From: an uncultured Lachnospira sp.
GTDB lineage: Bacteria; Bacillota; Clostridia; Lachnospirales; Lachnospiraceae
DNA length: 8,157 bases
Reading direction: 5' to 3'
Assembly: GCA_934358235.1 (NCBI GenBank)
Contig: CAKRKK010000107.1
Coordinates: 1 to 8,157, forward strand
Below the pieces are notes generated by a model. It did not search any database and was not told the DNA's origin. It was given only the letters and a program-made list of their open reading frames with translations. Shown here piece by piece: positions 1 through 6,671 of this stretch; within the stretch, counting starts at the first letter, position 1, and each line of letters starts with the position of its first letter. Made by a program: the position numbers and the translations under genes.

Positions 1-105
1 ACCCAGGGGTATGTTTATATTGGGTTAAAGGTTGCAGATTCTAAGGGTGGAGAAGGCAATGCGACAGTTAAAGTGGTAAGAAGAGACCTGTTTAAGCTTG
101 ATTAA
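1..105 (+). CDS. 3' end of an unidentified protein gene (C-terminal 34 residues)
   Basis: An open frame runs from the first base to a TAA at 103-105, so only the last 34 residues are present. They read as alternating beta-strand-like segments (YVYIGLKVAD, then GNATVKVV) joined by a glycine-rich turn (DSKGGEGN), with a charged tail RRDLFKLD. The strand-turn-strand pattern with a D-S-x-G-G turn resembles the last two strands of PKD or Ig-like extracellular domains, but this is only a resemblance over about 25 residues. The frame is believable as coding because it stops just before a strong terminator on the same strand. No function is assigned. Confidence 0.6.
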   Translation, partial: TQGYVYIGLKVADSKGGEGNATVKVVRRDLFKLD

Positions 106-134
106 TTAATTTATAATTAATAATTGATATTCAG

Positions 135-200
135 AATACATCAGCGATATAAGGAGTGCCAGCGTGTGTGGCAGTCCTTGCAGCGCTGGTGTATTTTTTT
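135..200 (+). terminator. Rho-independent terminator with compound hairpin
   Basis: A 12-bp outer stem pairs 135-146 with 184-195 (one G-T wobble). After a 4/4 internal loop, an 11-bp inner stem pairs 151-161 with 169-179 (one G-G mismatch), closed by a 7-base loop at 162-168. A run of seven T at 194-200 follows directly. It lies 29 bp after the stop of the upstream partial gene and ends that transcript before comM. The stem is longer and more branched than a typical terminator. Confidence 0.88.
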
Positions 201-249
201 ATGTAGAACAAGGGTATTATAAAAAATATTGTTGAAATCAAAAAAACAC

Positions 250-278
250 TTGTAAAATACATATGCTTATGATATATA
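250..278 (+). promoter_or_regulatory. Possible sigma-A promoter for comM-dprA-topA
   Basis: TTGTAA at 250-255 and TATATA at 273-278 are separated by 17 bases, about 40 bases before the comM start. Each box matches the consensus at four of six positions. The whole 201-300 stretch is so rich in A and T that such matches arise easily; TATGAT at 268-273 is an alternative -10 with no good -35 partner. A promoter is expected here because a strong terminator lies just upstream. Apart from this, 201-300 shows nothing else recognisable. Confidence 0.3.
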
Positions 279-301
279 TAGTATATAAAATTTATATTAT
301 G

Positions 302-313
302 AAAGGATGTGAT
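302..313 (+). promoter_or_regulatory. Extended Shine-Dalgarno site of comM that decides a TTG start
   Basis: AAAGGATGTGAT differs at one base from AAAGGAGGTGAT, the full complement of the 16S rRNA 3' end in Firmicutes. Aligned to that consensus, the core ends at 309, leaving 7 bases before TTG at 317-319. GTG at 314 would leave only 4. This favours the TTG, which also starts the protein at the family's usual N-terminus (M-F-S-S-I). Confidence 0.7.
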
Positions 314-316
314 GTG

Positions 317-2077
317 TTGTTCAGCAGCATAACAAGTGCCGCAATATGCGGTATAGATGCCTGTATAGTCCACGTTGAGACAGACGTGGGGTATGGCCTT
401 CCGACTTTTGATATGAGTGGATATCTTGGAGCGGAGGTTAAGGAGGCGAAGGAGAGAGTACGCATTGCGATAAAGAATTCAGGTATAGAGCTGAAGCCGC
501 AGCGTATTGTGGTGAATATATCACCTGCAGATATAAGAAAGGAAGGTACGGGCTTTGATCTTCCTATTGCGGTTGGTATTCTTGCTTCGAATGGTATTAT
601 AGAAGCCGAAAGGCTTAAGGATACACTTATGATAGGAGAACTAAGTCTTGATGGCACAGTTAATCCGGTGAATGGAATACTTCCTATGGTGTGTGCTGCA
701 AAGGAAGCAGGCATACGGTTGTGTATCATTCCTAGAGAGAATGTAAGTGAGGGCAGCATAGCAGAAGGTATACAGATCTATGGTGCAGATAGTTTAAAAG
801 ACATTCTTGATATATTCAATAAGGATAATAATAAAAGCAGTAATACAATTAATAATACCAGTAATCATAGAAGTGATGATGTTTCTGGTTTCGTTAGTTC
901 AGATGGCGTTTCAGCCAGTAATCCCTGTTTAAACAACAATATAAGTATTAACACAAATAATATAAATATTAATACAAGCAATATTAATAATAACATTCCT
1001 GAGGATAATGAAAAGGAAAAGAAGAAGCAGGAAGAGTATTGTGATTATAATGAAGATTATGATGAAGATTATCTTGATATAAAGGGGCAGTATATAGCAA
1101 AAAGAGCTACACTTATTGCTGCTGCTGGTATGCATAATATTATGTATATAGGACCGCCAGGAAGCGGTAAGACAATGCTTGCAAAGAGAATTCCAACAAT
1201 ATTGCCAGATATGTCATATGAGGAACAGTTAGAGGTAACTAAGGCGTATAGTGTAGCGGGCAAGCTTGAAGCTGGCAGCGGCCTTATAACTAAAAGACCA
1301 TTCAGGAGTCCTCATCATACGATTACGCAGTCGGCACTGCTGGGAGGAGGAAGGCTTCCAAGACCTGGCGAGATAACACTTGCAGGCTCAGGTGTGCTTT
1401 TCTTAGATGAGATGACAGAGTTTAAGCCAGAGCTTATAGAGTGCTTAAGACAGCCGCTTGAGGATAAAAAGATAACAATAGTAAGACTTATGGCGGCATA
1501 TACATATCCGGCGAAATTCATGCTGGCAGCAGCTATTAATCCCTGTAAATGTGGTTATTATCCGGATAGAAACAGGTGTCATTGTTCTGAATATGATATA
1601 AGAAGATACATAGGCAGAATAAGTAACCCTATGTGGGACAGATTCGATATATGTGTGAAGGTTGATGAGGTGGCATATGCTGATATAGCACAGAATTATG
1701 AAGTGGTACAGGCTGGCAGGAAGAACAGGATGGAATCAGATAACAGGGAGGTCTATAGTTCTTCGTATATGAAGGAATGTGTAGAAAAGGTACATAGTAT
1801 ACAGCAGGAACGTTTCAAAGCCTCAAGAATCAACTATAACTCCCAGATGTCAATGAGAGAAATCAAGAAATATTGTAAGCTGGATAAAGAGGCTTCGCAG
1901 GTTATGGAGTGCATGTATGACAGGCTGGGAATGTCGGCAAGAAGCTATGGAAAGGTCTTGAAAACGGCACGGACAATTGCAGATCTGGCAGATAGTAAGG
2001 ACATATTAAAGGAGCATGTTACGGAGGCTTTATTTTATAAAAAAAGTGAAATCGGCCATAGTGTGGATGGCATGTAA
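317..2077 (+). CDS. comM: ComM/YifB-family Mg-chelatase-like AAA+ ATPase
   Basis: Family members are hexameric AAA+ motors; ComM of Gram-negative bacteria drives branch migration that widens D-loops during natural transformation. From the TTG start the protein has 586 residues, against roughly 500-515 usual. The order is: an N-terminal ChlI-type domain (about 1-165, with VNISPADIRKEGTGFDLPIA); an asparagine-rich insert (about 168-252); the AAA+ core with Walker A GPPGSGKT at 279-286, the RPFRSPHHT segment, Walker B VLFLDE at 360-365, a likely metal-binding Cys cluster (C410, C412, C421, C423) and D441-R442; and a C-terminal Mg_chelatase_C domain with RLGMSARSYGK and ARTIADL. In-frame ATGs at 263 and 299 exist, but the extended Shine-Dalgarno favours TTG 317. 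It probably shares a transcript with dprA, 70 bp downstream. The insert and several altered core motifs are unusual. A role in transformation here is inferred from the family and from dprA next door. Confidence 0.93.
   Translation: MFSSITSAAICGIDACIVHVETDVGYGLPTFDMSGYLGAEVKEAKERVRIAIKNSGIELKPQRIVVNISPADIRKEGTGFDLPIAVGILASNGIIEAERLKDTLMIGELSLDGTVNPVNGILPMVCAAKEAGIRLCIIPRENVSEGSIAEGIQIYGADSLKDILDIFNKDNNKSSNTINNTSNHRSDDVSGFVSSDGVSASNPCLNNNISINTNNININTSNINNNIPEDNEKEKKKQEEYCDYNEDYDEDYLDIKGQYIAKRATLIAAAGMHNIMYIGPPGSGKTMLAKRIPTILPDMSYEEQLEVTKAYSVAGKLEAGSGLITKRPFRSPHHTITQSALLGGGRLPRPGEITLAGSGVLFLDEMTEFKPELIECLRQPLEDKKITIVRLMAAYTYPAKFMLAAAINPCKCGYYPDRNRCHCSEYDIRRYIGRISNPMWDRFDICVKVDEVAYADIAQNYEVVQAGRKNRMESDNREVYSSSYMKECVEKVHSIQQERFKASRINYNSQMSMREIKKYCKLDKEASQVMECMYDRLGMSARSYGKVLKTARTIADLADSKDILKEHVTEALFYKKSEIGHSVDGM
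818..1072 (+). other. Asparagine-rich low-complexity insert within ComM
   Basis: This stretch encodes about residues 168-252, between the N-terminal ChlI-like domain and the Mg-chelatase AAA+ domain. About 22 of 85 residues are Asn, with runs such as LNNNISINTNNINI, followed by a charged Lys/Glu then Asp/Tyr segment. The DNA is dominated by AAT/ATT triplets without an exact repeat unit. Most ComM homologues join these domains by a short linker, so the segment accounts for the extra length. It is probably disordered. Confidence 0.8.
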
Positions 2078-2147
2078 AAGAAGCATAGAAGCGGGTGTAT
2101 TTATGGAATTATAAAGTAAATGTAAAGATAATTAAGGGGAATGATGA

Positions 2148-3470
2148 ATGGGTGATAATAATAATATAGCTTCATATCTTGAAGAATATTACTGGTACTG
2201 GTTCTGCAATATACCGGGAGTGGGGATGGTAAAGCTAAGAAGGCTGCTTGCGGTATTTGAAACACCAATGCAGGTATATAAAGCTAAGAAGCAGTTGCTA
2301 AAAAGTGTTGGGATACTAACAGACCGGGAAATAGAAAATATTATGGAATCAAAGAAGGACGGGCAGGTGTATGAGCAATTCTGCGATATAGGAAGGAAGG
2401 GCATACATTTTACGCATCCTGGGAAAGAAGATTATCCGCAAAGGCTTATGAATATATATGATTATCCGTTGTGCTTATATTATTATGGAAGCCTTCCGGG
2501 TGATGACAGACCAACAGTAGCAATAGTTGGCTCAAGACAGAATACAACATATGGATATAATGTTGCTAATACATTTGCAGCAAGCTTCGCAGGAATGGGA
2601 ATACAGGTTATAAGCGGACTTGCCAGGGGGATAGATGGGGCATCACATGTAGGTGCTCTTAAAGCAGGCGGATATACGTGCGGTGTGCTTGGATGTGGAG
2701 TTGATATATGTTATCCAAGAGATAATATAGAGCTGTTTACACGTATGAAACAGCAGGGGGGAGTGGTGTCTGAGTATAGTATAGGAACACCACCGCATCC
2801 AGGACAATTCCCGGTAAGAAACCGGATAATAAGTGGTCTTTCGGATGTTGTTATAGTTGTGGAGGCAAGAAAGAAAAGCGGTTCACTTATAACTGTTGAT
2901 TCGGCACTTGAGCAGAATAAGGAGGTTATGGTTGTACCCGGAAGAATAGGAGATAGTTTAAGCGAAGGCTGTAATGGGCTGATAAAGCAGGGAGCATCAA
3001 TAATAACCTGTCCGGAGGATATACTGGAAATAGAGTGTGTGAGAAGCAGAATAATTAATACTGATGATAGTCTAAGTAAGAATAATAGATATAGGAATAA
3101 TAGGTATAGTAATAATAGATATAGTAATAATACGTGTAGTAACAATAGATATATTAATAAAAGTGAGACTGACCTTAGCAGTAAATCAATTGACAAAAAA
3201 GTGACCGTCAAGGGAAGCAAAAATGTACTTGAAGGTAATAGCAGTATACCGGAATACCTTAACAATAAAGACTCTGTACCAGAATTTGAACTTGCAACGA
3301 AAAAAAATATGTTGTATAGTTGTGTGGATTTATATCCGGTTGGTATTAATGAACTTATGGATAAAACCGGATTATCATTACAGGACATAAGCAGCGCCCT
3401 TGTTGAACTGGAATTAGAGGGGAAGATAGAGGAAGTCGCGAATAATTGCTATTCACGTATATATAAATAA
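2148..3470 (+). CDS. dprA: DNA-processing protein DprA (Smf)
   Basis: DprA binds incoming single-stranded DNA in the cytoplasm and loads RecA on it during transformation; it is also common in bacteria not known to be competent. The 440-residue product has an N-terminal helix-hairpin-helix-like region (about 15-75, with NIPGVGMVKLRRLL) and a Rossmann-like DprA domain (about 85-296). Within the latter, VGSR is at 127-130 and SGLARGID at 156-163, followed by the family signatures GTPPHPGQFPVRNRIISGLS and EARKKSGSLIT. A 90-residue Asn/Ser-rich linker (about 297-386) precedes a C-terminal winged helix (about 387-440, with ELMDKTGLS and ELELEGKI). Usual length is about 360-370, so the linker explains the excess. 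ATG 2148 is preceded by AAGGGGA at suitable spacing, and the ATGs at 2141 and 2144 meet an early stop. It lies 70 bp after comM and 51 bp before topA, with no terminator on either side. Confidence 0.96.
   Translation: MGDNNNIASYLEEYYWYWFCNIPGVGMVKLRRLLAVFETPMQVYKAKKQLLKSVGILTDREIENIMESKKDGQVYEQFCDIGRKGIHFTHPGKEDYPQRLMNIYDYPLCLYYYGSLPGDDRPTVAIVGSRQNTTYGYNVANTFAASFAGMGIQVISGLARGIDGASHVGALKAGGYTCGVLGCGVDICYPRDNIELFTRMKQQGGVVSEYSIGTPPHPGQFPVRNRIISGLSDVVIVVEARKKSGSLITVDSALEQNKEVMVVPGRIGDSLSEGCNGLIKQGASIITCPEDILEIECVRSRIINTDDSLSKNNRYRNNRYSNNRYSNNTCSNNRYINKSETDLSSKSIDKKVTVKGSKNVLEGNSSIPEYLNNKDSVPEFELATKKNMLYSCVDLYPVGINELMDKTGLSLQDISSALVELELEGKIEEVANNCYSRIYK
3081..3155 (+). repeat. Five tandem 15-bp repeats inside dprA
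   Basis: Units start at 3081, 3096, 3111, 3126 and 3141. The consensus is AATAATAGATATAGT; units 1-3 differ by one or two bases, and units 4-5 are more diverged. A partial sixth unit starts at 3156 (AATAA). The frame encodes NNRYR, NNRYS, NNRYS, NNTCS, NNRYI. As 15 is a multiple of three, gain or loss of a unit would keep dprA in frame. Confidence 0.92.
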
Positions 3471-3521
3471 GCATATAAAATGGGCTGCTGCGTATAATCA
3501 TATATCTAAGGAGTTAATTTC

Positions 3522-5597
3522 ATGGCAAAGTATCTTGTTATAGTGGAATCACCAGCAAAGGTGAAAACAATTAAAAAGTTTTTAGGTTCGAATTATGAAG
3601 TAATGGCATCACAAGGACATGTAAGAGATCTGCCTAAAAGTCAGATGGGGGTGGATGTTGACAATGATTTTGAACCTAAGTATATCACTATAAGAGGAAA
3701 AGGTGAGATTCTTGCAGCACTCAGAAAAGAAGTTAAAAAAGCTGATAAGGTATATCTTGCAACCGATCCCGACCGCGAGGGAGAGGCTATATCGTGGCAT
3801 CTGTCCAAGGCTTTAAAGCTTGAGGATAAGGATATATACAGAATTACCTTTAATGAGATAACTAAGAGCGCTGTTAAGGCAGCTATCAAGGATGCACGTA
3901 AGATAGATATGAAGCTTGTTGATGCACAGCAGGCAAGAAGGGTTCTTGACAGAGTTGTAGGTTATAGTATAAGTCCGGTGCTCTGGGCTAAGATAAAGAG
4001 AGGCCTTAGTGCAGGCAGAGTGCAGTCGGTTGCATTAAGAATTATATGTGACAGAGAGAATGAAATAGACGCCTTTATTCCAGAGGAATATTGGACCATG
4101 GAGGCAGAGCTTAAGGTTAAAGGTGAGAAGAAACCTATTCTTGCAAAGTTCTATGGCAATGCAGATGGAAAAATAGATATTACAAGCAGGGAACAGATGG
4201 AAGCCATAAAAAAGGTAGTTGAGTGCAGTGATTTTATGGTTGATAGTATCAAAAGAGGTGAAAAGATAAAGAAGGCACCACTTCCATTTACAACAAGTAC
4301 TCTTCAGCAGGAGGCTTCCAAAACACTTAATTTCGCAACGGCAAAGACTATGAGAATAGCACAGCAGTTATACGAAGGTGTTGATATAGCTGGCAGAGGT
4401 ACGATAGGTATTATAACTTATTTAAGAACAGATTCTACAAGAGTAGCAGATGAAGCCAAGGCTGCCTCAGAACAGTATATTCAGGAGAATTACGGAGAAA
4501 AGTATCTGCCACATGCTATTGCAAGGAAGAAGGATGATAAAAAGATACAGGATGCACACGAAGCTATCAGACCAACAGATATCAGCCTGAGTCCGGCTAT
4601 ACTTAAGGAATCCTTATCAAGGGATCAGTTCAGACTGTATCAGCTTATATGGAAGAGATTCGTTGCAAGCCAGATGTCAGAAGCAGTATACGAGACAACA
4701 TCTGTAAAGATTGCAGCAGGTGAATATAGATTCAGCATAGCTGCTTCTAAGATAAGCTTTGACGGCTTTTTGTCAGTATATAAGAGTGATGAGGATAAAG
4801 AAGAGGCTAATTCACTGATTAAGGGAATTGATGAGAATTCAGCACTTACATTGGAAAAGGTAGAGGGAACACAGCATTTTACACAGCCACCAGCACATTA
4901 TACAGAGGCATCACTGGTTAAAGCCTTAGAGGAGCTGGGGATAGGAAGACCAAGTACCTATGCACCTACTATATCCACGATTATTGCAAGGCATTATATT
5001 GCAAAGGAACAGAAGAATCTGTATGTAACAGAGCTTGGAAGAGCAGTTGATGATGCTATGCTAAAGGCGTTTCCTCAGATAGTGGATGTTAACTTTACAG
5101 CCAATATGGAGTCGCTGCTTGATGGAGTTGCAGAGGGAGATGTCAAGTGGAAGGAGATTATCAAGAATTTCTATCCTGATCTTAAGGAGTCTGTTGATAA
5201 AGCAGAAAAAGAGCTTGAAAATGTCAAGATAGAGGATGAGGTTACAGATGTCATATGTGACCAGTGTGGACGAAACATGGTAATTAAGTATGGTCCTCAT
5301 GGCAAGTTCTTAGGCTGCCCGGGATTTCCAGAGTGCCATAATACAAAGCCATATCTTGAAAAAATAGGAGTGGCCTGCCCTAAGTGTGGTAAGGATATAG
5401 TCCTTAAGAAAACTAAAAAGGGAAGAATGTTCTATGGCTGCGAAGGATATCCGGAATGCGACTTTATGACCTGGCAAAGACCAGCTAAGGAAAAGTGTCC
5501 TAAGTGTGGAAGTTATATGATAATTAAGGGCAATAAGCTTGTGTGTGGTGATGATAATTGCGGCTATGTAACAGATGCTCCAAAGGATGAAAAATAA
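3522..5597 (+). CDS. topA: DNA topoisomerase I (type IA)
   Basis: The enzyme relaxes negatively supercoiled DNA by cutting one strand through a 5'-phosphotyrosine, passing the other and resealing. The 691-residue product has an N-terminal TOPRIM domain with E9 in VIVESPAK and the metal-binding DPDREGE at 82-88. Next comes the type IA core, with QQARRVLDRVVGY, GLSAGRVQSVALR, and the active-site tyrosine Y300 in ITYLRTDSTR; later core segments include DAHEAIRPT and LGIGRPSTYAPT. Three C-terminal four-cysteine zinc ribbons begin at C579, C619 and C659. Length and architecture are normal for Firmicutes. ATG 3522 follows AAGGAG at 3508-3513 with 8 bases between. It probably belongs to the comM-dprA transcript; dprA-topA adjacency is widespread in Firmicutes. 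Confidence 0.98.
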   Translation: MAKYLVIVESPAKVKTIKKFLGSNYEVMASQGHVRDLPKSQMGVDVDNDFEPKYITIRGKGEILAALRKEVKKADKVYLATDPDREGEAISWHLSKALKLEDKDIYRITFNEITKSAVKAAIKDARKIDMKLVDAQQARRVLDRVVGYSISPVLWAKIKRGLSAGRVQSVALRIICDRENEIDAFIPEEYWTMEAELKVKGEKKPILAKFYGNADGKIDITSREQMEAIKKVVECSDFMVDSIKRGEKIKKAPLPFTTSTLQQEASKTLNFATAKTMRIAQQLYEGVDIAGRGTIGIITYLRTDSTRVADEAKAASEQYIQENYGEKYLPHAIARKKDDKKIQDAHEAIRPTDISLSPAILKESLSRDQFRLYQLIWKRFVASQMSEAVYETTSVKIAAGEYRFSIAASKISFDGFLSVYKSDEDKEEANSLIKGIDENSALTLEKVEGTQHFTQPPAHYTEASLVKALEELGIGRPSTYAPTISTIIARHYIAKEQKNLYVTELGRAVDDAMLKAFPQIVDVNFTANMESLLDGVAEGDVKWKEIIKNFYPDLKESVDKAEKELENVKIEDEVTDVICDQCGRNMVIKYGPHGKFLGCPGFPECHNTKPYLEKIGVACPKCGKDIVLKKTKKGRMFYGCEGYPECDFMTWQRPAKEKCPKCGSYMIIKGNKLVCGDDNCGYVTDAPKDEK

Positions 5598-5618
5598 ATA
5601 GCGGAGTGTCAAAATACT

Positions 5619-5650
5619 ATAAAATTTACGTTGTTTAGCGTGAAATTTAT
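5619..5650 (+). promoter_or_regulatory. Inverted repeat between topA and codY
   Basis: 5619-5630 (ATAAAATTTACG) pairs with 5639-5650 (CGTGAAATTTAT) over 12 bp, with one A-A mismatch and one wobble, around an 8-base loop. It starts 21 bp after the topA stop. No T-run follows, so it is not a standard intrinsic terminator. It could be an operator or an RNA hairpin that protects the topA 3' end. The low GC of the stem weakens the case. Confidence 0.4.
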
Positions 5651-5657
5651 GGAAATT
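5643..5657 (+). promoter_or_regulatory. Candidate CodY box upstream of codY
   Basis: AAATTTATGGAAATT matches the CodY consensus AATTTTCWGAAAATT at 12 of 15 positions (mismatches at positions 3, 7 and 10) and contains the half-sites AATTT and AAATT. It lies 23 bases before the proposed -35 box of codY, so CodY could act on its own promoter. In DNA this AT-rich a three-mismatch site can arise by chance. Confidence 0.4.
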
Positions 5658-5680
5658 GTCAGATAAATCTAATTAAAATG

Positions 5681-5709
5681 TTGATTATTTGAAAGTTGTG
5701 TGATAGTAT
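5681..5709 (+). promoter_or_regulatory. Putative extended -10 sigma-A promoter for codY
   Basis: TTGATT at 5681-5686 and TAGTAT at 5704-5709 are 17 bases apart, and TGA sits directly before the -10 box, giving the TGn extended form. The predicted transcript start near 5716 leaves a leader of about 45 bases. This would let codY be transcribed apart from topA, although no terminator was found between the two genes. Confidence 0.5.
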
Positions 5710-5760
5710 TCTTTTATACAGATACTTATCGGTGTAATTATATATATGGAGGAATGTATG

Positions 5761-6534
5761 ATGAGTGTACAACTTTTGGATAAGACCAGAAAGATTAACA
5801 AGCTGCTGCATAATAATCATTCGGCAAGAGTTGAGTTCAATGATATGTGTAGTGTCTTAAGTGGTATACTCGAATCCAATATCCTTGTCATAAGTAAGAA
5901 AGGAAAAGTCCTTGGTACCGGATATTATGCTGGCGTCGAAGTGATTAATGAGCTTGTCTATGATAAGGTTGGTGGATTTGTGGATGAGATGCTTAATGAA
6001 AGATTGTTAAGTGTATTATCAACTAAGGAGAATGTTAATCTGTCAACATTGGGCTTTACTATTGAGAATGTCAAGAAGCTGCAGGCATTGATTGCGCCAG
6101 TAGAAATAGCTGGTGAAAGACTTGGTACGTTATTTATGTACAAGAGTGACAGTTCGTATGAGATTGATGATATAATCCTAAGCGAATATGGAACAACTGT
6201 AGTTGGACTTGAGATGATGCGTTCTGTGAATGAAGAGAATGCAGAGGAAGTAAGAAAGAAGAAGATTGTAAGATCGGCAATAGATACTTTATCAACATCA
6301 GAGTTGGATGCCATTAAAAGCATATTTAAGGAGCTTAATGGCAATGAGGGAACTCTTGTAGCAAGTAAGATAGCAGATAATGTTGGAATTACCAGATCTG
6401 TCATAGTTAATGCATTAAGAAAGTTTGAGAGTGCAGGGGTCATTGATTGCAAGTCATCTGGCATGAAGGGAACATATATAAAGGTTATCAATGAATATGT
6501 TTTTGAAGAATTGTCAAAGTATGATGATAATTAA
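5761..6534 (+). CDS. codY: GTP- and branched-chain-amino-acid-responsive global regulator CodY
   Basis: CodY is a dimeric DNA-binding regulator which, when loaded with GTP and/or Ile/Leu/Val, represses genes for amino-acid supply, competence and motility in Firmicutes. The 257-residue product is of standard length. It opens with the family start LLDKTRKINKLL, followed by a GAF domain (about 1-155, with GERLGTLF and SEYGTTVVGLEM), a linker helix, and a winged helix whose core ASKIADNVGITRSVIVNALR begins at 201, with the wing GMKGTYIKV near 234-242. ATG 5761 lies 8 bases after GGAGG (5748-5752). ATG 5758 is too close, and ATG 5746 overlaps the ribosome site and would add MEECM. The DNA-binding half is highly conserved while the GAF ligand half looks diverged. 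The gene ends in its own terminator, separating it from the flagellar genes. Confidence 0.97.
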   Translation: MSVQLLDKTRKINKLLHNNHSARVEFNDMCSVLSGILESNILVISKKGKVLGTGYYAGVEVINELVYDKVGGFVDEMLNERLLSVLSTKENVNLSTLGFTIENVKKLQALIAPVEIAGERLGTLFMYKSDSSYEIDDIILSEYGTTVVGLEMMRSVNEENAEEVRKKKIVRSAIDTLSTSELDAIKSIFKELNGNEGTLVASKIADNVGITRSVIVNALRKFESAGVIDCKSSGMKGTYIKVINEYVFEELSKYDDN

Positions 6535-6553
6535 TGCAGAATAAGAATATATA

Positions 6554-6588
6554 GGGAGCATATGGCATAGGCTGTGTGCTCTTTTTTT
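6554..6588 (+). terminator. Rho-independent terminator of codY
   Basis: 6554-6566 pairs with 6571-6583 over 13 positions if G-T wobbles are allowed, around the loop ATAG (6567-6570). The best part is GAGCA with TGCTC. Seven T follow at 6582-6588. It begins 19 bases after the codY stop, so transcription of the flagellar genes should largely depend on a new promoter downstream. Confidence 0.88.
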
Positions 6589-6671
6589 ATGTCTTTTGCT
6601 AATGAATGTATAATAACATGATTTTATAAAGCTATTTGCGTAGTTTTTTACCATAAATAGACAAAAATAAC

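Noticed and set aside
292..759. 155-codon open frame on the - strand opposite the 5' part of comM
   Set aside because: It overlaps the conserved ChlI-type domain of ComM and shows no family motif.
3081..3155. CRISPR-like or iteron-like interpretation of the tandem repeat
   Set aside because: The units are directly adjacent with no spacers, are in frame with dprA and encode a regular peptide repeat, so a coding minisatellite explains them.
2711..3388. 225-codon open frame on the - strand opposite dprA
   Set aside because: It is antisense to conserved DprA motifs and the repeat, its product is a Leu/Ser-rich string typical of a reverse-frame shadow, and no ribosome site supports it.
5598..5680. 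Riboswitch or T-box leader before codY
   Set aside because: The candidate promoter leaves a leader of only about 45 bases, and no T-box, terminator/antiterminator pair or known aptamer motif is visible.
5746..5760. Upstream ATG start for codY
   Set aside because: This ATG overlaps the GGAGG site that serves ATG 5761 and has no ribosome site of its own; the added MEECM is not part of the usual CodY N-terminus.
5598..5760. Remnants of trmFO, xerC, clpQ or clpY between topA and codY
   Set aside because: The 163-bp gap has no open frame or motif from these families; it is AT-rich regulatory-type sequence.
5958..6491. 177-codon open frame on the - strand opposite codY
   Set aside because: It lies wholly across well-conserved CodY coding sequence, and its Ser/Leu-rich composition fits a mirror of the real frame.
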